Shown in pieces: positions 10,201 through 19,200 of a stretch of DNA of 64,000 nucleotides. Every line of letters begins with the position of its first letter. Positions within the stretch are counted from its first letter, which is position 1. This DNA comes from Hydractinia symbiolongicarpus. Taxonomy: Eukaryota > Cnidaria > Hydrozoa > Anthoathecata > Hydractiniidae. The translations under genes were made by a program, and so were the position numbers. The stretch spans positions 10,641,501 to 10,705,500 of the forward strand of contig NC_079881.1 in assembly GCF_029227915.1 (NCBI RefSeq), in the 5' to 3' direction. Below the pieces are notes generated by a model. It ran no database searches. It saw only the letters and a list, made by a program, of their open reading frames with translations, and was not told where the DNA came from.

Positions 10201-13200
10201 AATTGCAATTCTAAAATGGGTCCTGTTTAATCCTTCCGCCGTTCAAAGTAAGATGGAATTTAGGACTTTATCTTTATGGAGGATAACTTCTCTAGCAGCT
10301 ACTGAAAATATTTCTTCCCTTTATTATAATTCTTTTTTTATAATTAAAGCGCTTGCGTAATAAACGAGTTGGAGCTTTGATATGTTATGCAAATGACCGT
10401 ACTTCGCTTTTTATTAAAGGGGCTGGGAAACTATTCAAAAAGCTCAATCTCCTCAATAAGCTTAATCTCCGCAATTTCCGAAGAAAGGCATGTAATAAAA
10501 GTTTAAGGCTTAAGGATTTATACTCACGCTAGACCAACATGGCTGTTTTTTTGATTTTCTTAAAAAGGAAAATTTTCCTTTAGTATTTTTTATAGCGGTA
10601 CGATAAAACATTAGTAAATCTAAAGTTTGTTTTGGCGAGGGAACAGTGACATCAAGAGGAGCTGTATTTGCTAAAAAAATGCAATGTTTCTACCTTTAAG
10701 AAGGTGATTAATACCTCTAAAAAGATTTTAAAATAATTATTGTTGCTTGGACTGGCTTTACGTACAAGGCGCTTATAAGTTTCTATACAAAATTTCGAAG
10801 GATATAGCTAACTAGCTAGTTCAAAAGGTTGGAACTTTATCTTATTAGAATGTTTGAGTTAAAGCAAGGTAAGTATCGAATAAATCATGGATATTTAATA
10901 TATGTAGGGAACTTTTTTGTCATTTTCAGTTATATTTAGATGCCCAATATGATATTTAAGATAATTTAAGTTGCTGTGTTTGACCTTAATGATCATAAAA
11001 TTTTCAACCAGCATTAGTTTGAATTTCGCGTAAGTCGCTATAGTTGAATACCAACAGCCCATTTTCCATATAAAAGCTTTTTATTAATTTCCCAAAACAT
11101 TTTTGCCAGAGAGCTGGAAAAGTACAATTTCTTTAAGTGAGATATGAATAATAAAATGATACAAATATTGTAGGGTACATTCCTTTGTTGCCTGATTACA
11201 AATGTTATATTAAAAGTATTTACCGGTCAAATTTTTGTGGAGCTCCCATTCAATCCCTGCAGCGTTTTCAGACACTTCATTTTGATCGTTATCCTAAAGA
11301 AAAACTGACGTCAATATTAAGGTATTTTGTAAAAGTGTGTAGTAAAATGTCTTTGACAATAGATTCATATTATATTAAATCAACCAGACATTCTAACATT
11401 CTAAGTTTAAAAAAATACGAAAATCTGGCTTCAATTGAACATGTTAACGTTTTATAAAAATAGTCAAGGAAAGTTTTAACATTTGTCAGGGAGAAATTTA
11501 AATTTTTGTAAGAACAATATATGGGGATCAAAAATAAAATGATTTTCGAGTTGAGATTTTATTCTGATCAAGTTTACTTTACAACGTTGAATTTCCTATT
11601 CAAATATAGGAAAACTTGTTTGCAATTATTACAGTGATCTATAATTATCAAAACTAATATTAAGTGCCAAAATTACTTGATTAATTGATTGATAAAAACT
11701 TCACTTTAGCGTTGATTAAATTCATTAACTTTCAGCGAAATTATTTTGTTTCTACATCAAATGACTACAATGATTTTTTAAAGTACTTCACACAAAATAC
11801 TAACAGAGAAACAACATGCTTAGTTTAGGCTTTGCTCATACAAAATATATAACCCAGTGCTAGGATTTTGATTTTGTTGAACATTATTATCCGATTTCTT
11901 TTGATTATTTTTTAGTCGATTCAATTTTTTTTAATTTTTTTTTTATAAACTACTGTAAAATTGACTTTAAATAAGGATTATTCCTTATTTAAAGAAAAAA
12001 AGGAAGAAAAAAAAGGCTATTTCCCGGTATTTGACTACATTCTATAATTTTCTTTATACAGTGCCCGGTGTAGAGAGGTGTCCGTTATAAAGGATGTCCG
12101 CTATAAGAAGGTTTCATTTTATATTGTATATAGTTTTAAGTTTACAGTTCTGTAACATACCAGTGCAACAAGTATATTGTATATTTAACAAATAATACCA
12201 TTTTTTCATGTGAACCTAGCTCTATACAGTGGTACGACAGTTTTTTACTTTAAATAAGTCACTTTTGTTTGGTTTTCTTTGTTTCAGGTTTGCTTTCATA
12301 TTTGTTCTGTTCTGCAAAAATCTCACAATACCACATTCGACAACTCAAGCAGACATAATGATATATGTCGAGGGCTTATATGCAACACATTCAATCGAAA
12401 CAAGTTGTGTAGGCTCAATGCGTGATTTAAGAAAGCTTCTAACACGTTTAAATCGAAAAGAAAAACGCGTCTTAGAGTCGTTACATAATCTCTGCAACCT
12501 AAAGAATATGAAACTTATATATAAGAATTGTGTAATAAAAATACCTTTAACTTATGTATAATATCGCATAATGCAATGTTTTCTTTAATTAGATTGCTAT
12601 ATTCGAAAGAAAGTTGCCATAAAACTTTCAATGCTTCTGCAATTGCATCTAATGGTATGCCATCACTCTGTAAAACTTCCAGAACAACGTCAAAAACACC
12701 AGCATCAACCATCTATAAATAATTACAGATTGTAACTAGAAAGTTATTTTAAGTTTTAAATTATTATTAAATAAACAAGTCGGTGGCCCGTCGATAAATC
12801 CACGGGTTCGTCCGGCCTTTATATAATGCAATTTTGCGTGTTTCGCTACTTGACGTACCATTTTGCGCAAGGACAGACAGAGTACGGCCATTATTATAGA
12901 CTAGGTGGGGACCCGGCGTCGAAACGCCATGTTAAGCCACAAGTAACTGTGTGACCGGGGTTGAACGCTCGGTGGAGTCCTTAATAAGAGCCGTAAACTG
13001 TGTCACACATTCAGGTAAAGTGCTTTAAATTAAAGCACTTTACCTGAATGTGACCCCAAAAACACTGGTGTGCGCTTTACTAGATTTACGACATACTGCA
13101 TATTTGTGTTAAAGTTTAATACAAATATGCAGTATGTCGTGAACTGAGTTAAAGCGCACACCTGTGTTTCGGGTGCAATTTGTTCAACAAATAACTTTTC

Positions 13201-16200
13201 AGAACTTTGCTAAAGTAAAAACACAATTTACAACTCGTTGCTAACCCGGTCGGCCAACCTTAATTTTTCAGTAATGTTTCCGGTTGAAGTGAAAAAAATG
13301 AACGTTACTCCAGGCTGAGTGCATAGAACAGTTGTATACCTGCACTATGCGCTCGCACATCCATATAGATGAGTTGCGAATGTTTACAAAGTTCCGTATA
13401 TGCGCGTGCATCCTTATAGCCAATAGAAGAAGTACAAATTTCTATTAATTTAGGAATAAACGATCTTAAAGGGGCTGGAATTGAATTTTACGATCAAGTT
13501 TTATTCCAAAAATTAGTTTGCTTTGTTAACTTGATTTCTTCCATCGTTTCTCTTTATATTTCTTGCTTGTGTGCTTGCGTGGGCATGTTTTGTTGTTTTA
13601 GACGTAATATCAAAACAACTACGTCACGCTGCAACTCATTTATAGCCAGCCGTAATAAATACACTTTTCCACAAAAACACACAGGTACAAATGCTGCAAA
13701 ATAAAAAAACCACAGAAGACAAAAAGGCGAAAGAGATCTGCAAACCGGACACCATCCCTTCCAAATTAAATGGCTTCCGTAGCATGTTCCCGCTGTTTAT
13801 CCGGTTCTAGCATGATTCCTAAATTAAACAGCGTCCAACAGAGAAACAGAGGTCCGTAAAATTCGGGTTCTGCGCTATTTTTCCAAAATAGCTGCGCAAC
13901 CATTTTGAACAGAATACGGCTATTATTAAAAAGACTAGCCTAGTTTTTATTTGACTGGGTTTTCTGTTGTGGTGGAAAAAGCACACGACCTTTTTTGTTA
14001 GCGTGTGCGCCCTTTGACAAAATTTATGATTTGTCCATTTTTCTAGTAAACACCCCTGTCTGAAGCCCTCTGAAGTCCTAATAGTAACCGAATAGTAACC
14101 GAATTTACCCCTGTATTGAAAACTAAGAACGACAATAAATATCGATAAAAGCTATAAATAAACAGGTATAAACCAATTTGTGTGTTTAGAACACATCAAA
14201 GTTTAGGACATGTTAAATACCTTCGATTGATTTTCTGTGTTCGCTGCCACTCTTCCCAAGCCGTTTAACATTTCTTCTAATGAAAAACCTTCACATTGAA
14301 AATCTGCGACACTTAAGCTCTCGCGTATGTACTCAAACATACACGAGATTATTCCTAAATATCGAATGCATTAGATTCAATTTAACATAGGCAAGAGTAA
14401 ATACATTCCGGGTAATTTCCCAGATTTTTTATTGTTTCATTTGCTAGCATAGCTGAAATTGAATGAAGAACAATGATAAAATGTGATTCCCTTACGAAAT
14501 GATGTTGACTTGTTTTTATTGCGGACCTTGGTCATCCTACATTGAAAACTAAAAAATTTGTCGGGACAAAATTACTGCGTGTATTAAATGTTTCTTAAGA
14601 TACTAACCTTTTTCTGTTGTAGAGGTATTGTTCTCATCTTTTTGATATAAATGAGCCATGGTAAGTACGGCACAAAGATGGTATGATTGAACAAAACCTA
14701 TGCCTGCTGCATTCTTTCTCCACTTTGACGTAATTGCATGAGATATTTCTTGAATATTACTCACCATGGATTGGACGGAAGTAATACTTCTAAACGTATT
14801 CACGTTTCATTTTAAGTGTTAACAAATATTTGAACAAATTAAATATGCTCCCCGAAGTTTTTTTTTTTAATTTTTGAATTCAATATAGGTAAATTAGCAT
14901 TTGTGTAAATTTTTAATTTTTATTGCAATATTATTGCAATTAATGTTTTTTAAAATTCGATTTCTCTTTAGAGTTTCTGTTTAAACAAAGATCAAAAATA
15001 ACATTATCAAGTCAGCCCTTGTACCATGCTAGTTATTTGCAGAATGATTTTCATATTCTATCAGATGTTTTTAGAATTGCTGCGACGCATCTATACACTT
15101 TCCAGGTGTTGGAGTGGTGAAGGGATTGATAGAGTGTACAAATCGAGTACAATCCTACCGGATAAACTGCAATAGCCCGTAACTCTTTATATACGCAGTT
15201 GTTCTAGGGCAAATGCAAAGAGGCAGGATATTATAGGAAAGGACGAATTACACTACAATAGATGGTTTGCATTTACTAACGTGTTTAACTTTTCTTCAAT
15301 GATCTCATTATCTTCAGAAAAGTATCTTGAATTCAAATTTTCAGAAGGTATTCCCTTAAGTGAAGTTGCATCCTGATACCATTCTTTGTTATACGGGGTC
15401 CTGGAGCAGTTGTAAACAATGGTCATAACAGATTCGCGAAGATACGACATATATGACTATGACAAAAAAAAATTAAAATTTCAAAAAAGCAACAACAACA
15501 TTTCAAGAAATATATATCCAGGTAACAAAACAACAAGCTGTAATGGTGGAAGTAGAATTCCTATCCAATGCATAATTTCCCTTTTCGCAATGAAAGTTTG
15601 CAGAATAAAGGTAATCTTTGTAACATTCTGAAAATAACATTATCCAAAGACGCAAATGAACTTAATTTTAGAGGGATTCTTATCCAAGACGGGCGTTATT
15701 TAAGAGTGTGTTTACGTCACTATTCAGGCATTGTAGATGAAATTGATTATTACATCAAATAAATGTACCTGATTGTCTTCTGTTTCCATTATGTCTTTTA
15801 TCATATTGAAAACGTACTTTAAAATTGTGTACATAAGGTTACTGGAAACGCATTTTCTCATGCATCCCTCGTTAAAATCTGTAAAATTTGCAATGATATC
15901 AAAAGTTGTGTGAATGACGTCAGCCTCCATGTTGTATTTGCCGACATTCTAAACAACAATAGCATCGGAAATAAGAACTTAGACATAATTGTTTGTGAAC
16001 ATTGAAATAAAAACAAAGTCGCTAGCCGTAAAAATTTCATGGTGAGTCTAGCCTCGTACATATTTTCCGCATCGCTATTTCGTGCATCTGTTAGCATGAA
16101 GTAATAGAATTTATTTAAACTGGGCTGCTAAAATCATGACAACAGGGTTGCTATGGGGTTGCAATTTCACGTGCACTAGCACGTGAAATGTGCTTTGTAC

Positions 16201-19200
16201 CTTAGCAGCCATAGTGGTAGTAATAACTTTGGACGGCGTTTGATCACAGTTAATGATAAGTTCGTCTAATGCTGTGCTGAAGTACCTTCTCCATGATTTC
16301 ATACAGAAATTTTGATCTCACTTCGTCCCAAAAGGATTTTGTAATTACTGGCCTTGATATTTTCCCAAACCAGGGTCCCCAAGGGTTTTGGTTGTGACGG
16401 GCCATTGCTGACGTCAGCAAAATTTTCAAAACCTTATATCCCTTTAGGCGTTTGTTGAAAACATATGATCCCCTACATTATTTTTTATCAGCGTTTTAAC
16501 CTCTACACATCACAGACAGCCAACGAATAAACTAAATTGCATCATTTTTTTGTATCTGCACTGCTGACGTCAGCTAAAAACCAAAACATTAATGTTTTCA
16601 ATGTCCTGCCTAAGTAAATTTCTCCACGGGCCTTATCGACTAGTCTCTTATAATAATACAGAGACTGTCTGTTTGTAACAGGCAAAGTGGATATCGTCAT
16701 TTTCCTTTGATGTCGCCGAAAGACTTATGTCTAATATGTTAAATTTTTTTGACGTTACGGCGCGACGTCAATAACACTACTTTAACGTCAATATCCTATA
16801 TTAAATTATTGAAAATTAATTTTAGAGGCCAAATAACTTGGAAACGAGGTGGTGACGCCAATGATATTTCACCGCGTAGGTAACTAGGGAGCACCAAGGA
16901 CCAATTTGGGTAATTTTCCGAAACCTCCTTCCCCAATCCGTTTTGGAATGGACGGGTTGATGACGTCATCAAAAAACATTTAAAGCTTAATATCTCTGCA
17001 ACCATTTGCCAAAGTACATGATCCTATATATTTTCTTGATCAGCGTTTCAAGATCTATACGATGAAGGCAATAGGTATACAAATTTCTAAAAAAACTTTT
17101 TGGGGTTTTGACGGGGCATTGCTGACGTCAGCAAAAATTTTAATCCCTTACCCTTATCTCATTAACCGCTTATCAAAACCACATTTTCTTGATCAGCAGT
17201 TTAACCTCTGCACAATAGAGGCAACGTGAAAACAAGATTCTATTTTTTTTGTGGATGGGTTGCTGAGGTAATCAAAATTCAAATGACGCTTCTTTTTCAT
17301 TTTTATCCTGCCTCAGTGGATTTTTCCACGGGCTTTATCAACTAGTTTTATAATAATTATGGCCGATAACTTTCAGTTCGAGAGGATACCATGCTTATAC
17401 CAATACTGCCAGCTGGATTTGACTTTTTTACTGAGGCTAACTATTCTAAAATATAACCTAATGGTTCTTCAGTACCTCCTATATACGGTTTGCAATATTA
17501 CATCAATTGAAATCTCCTTCTCACAAATTGAAATTAAGACCTATTGTTTCATCCATAAGTACATATAATTACGAATTGTCTAGGTTTTTAGATCAGTTAC
17601 TTTCACTGCACATCGATACAAGCTATTGTGCAGAAGATACTTTTAGTTTTATGAAGGAAATTCAACAGGTTATTTCTAATAATTATTTTATGTTCTAATA
17701 TGACGTCACTAGTCTTTTCACAAACATTCCACTAAATGAAACGATAGACATTGTAGACTTAATTTTTCAATCAGATCCAAGCATCAAAATTACTAAACAT
17801 GATCTCAACGCTCTATTTTGATTTGCAACATCTGAAACTGATTTTCCTTTGAACAACACATTCTATGATCAAATTGACGGAGTAGCGATGGGTTCGCCAC
17901 TTAAACCTGCCCTTGCCGACCTATTTATGTCACACTATGAAAAAATCTGGATAGATGAATATGATTCTTCTAATATTATTTTTTACAGAACATTTGCTGA
18001 TGACACATTTTGTCTTTTGCGTAATCAAACCGAAGTTGAAAACTTCCTTGAATTTATCAATAATAACACCAAAACATTAAATTTACCATGGAAACTGAAG
18101 TTACTGAAGTCTTAACAACATCCTCTAGTGCTGGAAGATTTATAACATCATTGTTTCGTGAGGAAACCTTTACTGGGCTGTACATAAATTTTCTATTTTC
18201 CTAGCTGTGGTGCAAAGTGCTAAGTTGAACCTGTATTTACATCATTAAATGCTAAAAAGACTTATGCTCAGGTTCATATTCTGTTTTGTCTGCAAGGTAT
18301 TGATGAATGATGTGATAATAAATTTAAAGCCAACCATTTTGTAATTCTGATGAAGGATAGGATAATAAATTTAAAGCCAACCATTTTTGTAATCCTGGTT
18401 AAAACAATTTAAAGAAGTAAAAACAAAACACCTTTTTTGAATAAACTTACTGCGCATTATTGTCTTTTTTCTTTCTTTATGTTATATCAATTTATTTTAT
18501 TTAAATTCTCTGCTTCCCCTAGTTAAGCCTACTTTGCATATAGCAGACTGTCCATGTCTGGAATAGCTAACATTACGTTATTAGCCATTTCCTAGACATG
18601 CTGACGAGCCCTGATATTGGGCGAAGCAGTCTTAAAATATATGAATTTAAACCGTTGTTTTTTTTTCCTACAATTTTGCGCAACCCTTCACAAGATGGTT
18701 TGTTATTTTACCGTCCCTTCGAAACGTAAGAGCTGACACAGTTGGTCACTGACAGACAGTCATATATTTTTAAACATTTATGTAACAATGCTAATTGCAA
18801 AACTGTTTGTAATGCATCTACATTTGAGGTTATAGATTCTGCAACTTCCCATTTTAGATTTAAGATTAGGTAAACTATACATATTGATCGGAAAAACCAT
18901 CGCTAAACAAACAGGTAAAACACGTTTTCGTAAGTGTTTCGGTGTGATTGATTTCTCGGTACTTCTCCGGTTTCCACCGCATCTATCTTATCTTGTGGCC
19001 TGGTTTCTACTTACTTTACATTTTAACTTTTTTTGTACTTTGGACTTTTACTGATCGTAAGATATTTTATACTGTATCGTATTACAATTTAGCTAATTTT
19101 TAATATATTATAATTAGATTTCACGCATTTTTTATTATTATACAGCATTGTAGTTTTTGTGTATTTTTGTATTATTTTATATAGTGAGTATTTACATAGG

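Larger units (their letters stand above)
12901..13934 (-). mobile_element. Helitron-like element abutting the mini-Helitron
   Basis: On the minus strand a 5' end TCTTTTTAATAATAGCCGTA lies at 13934, and a 3' end with hairpin GGCGTTTCGACGCC, then GGGTCCCCACCTAG, lies at 12901 directly against the TC start of the neighbouring element. A plus-oriented 5'-end-like motif (TCCTTAATAAGAGCCGTAAA) near 12978 shows the interior is itself composite. No Rep/helicase coding is present, so it is nonautonomous. Confidence 0.6.
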
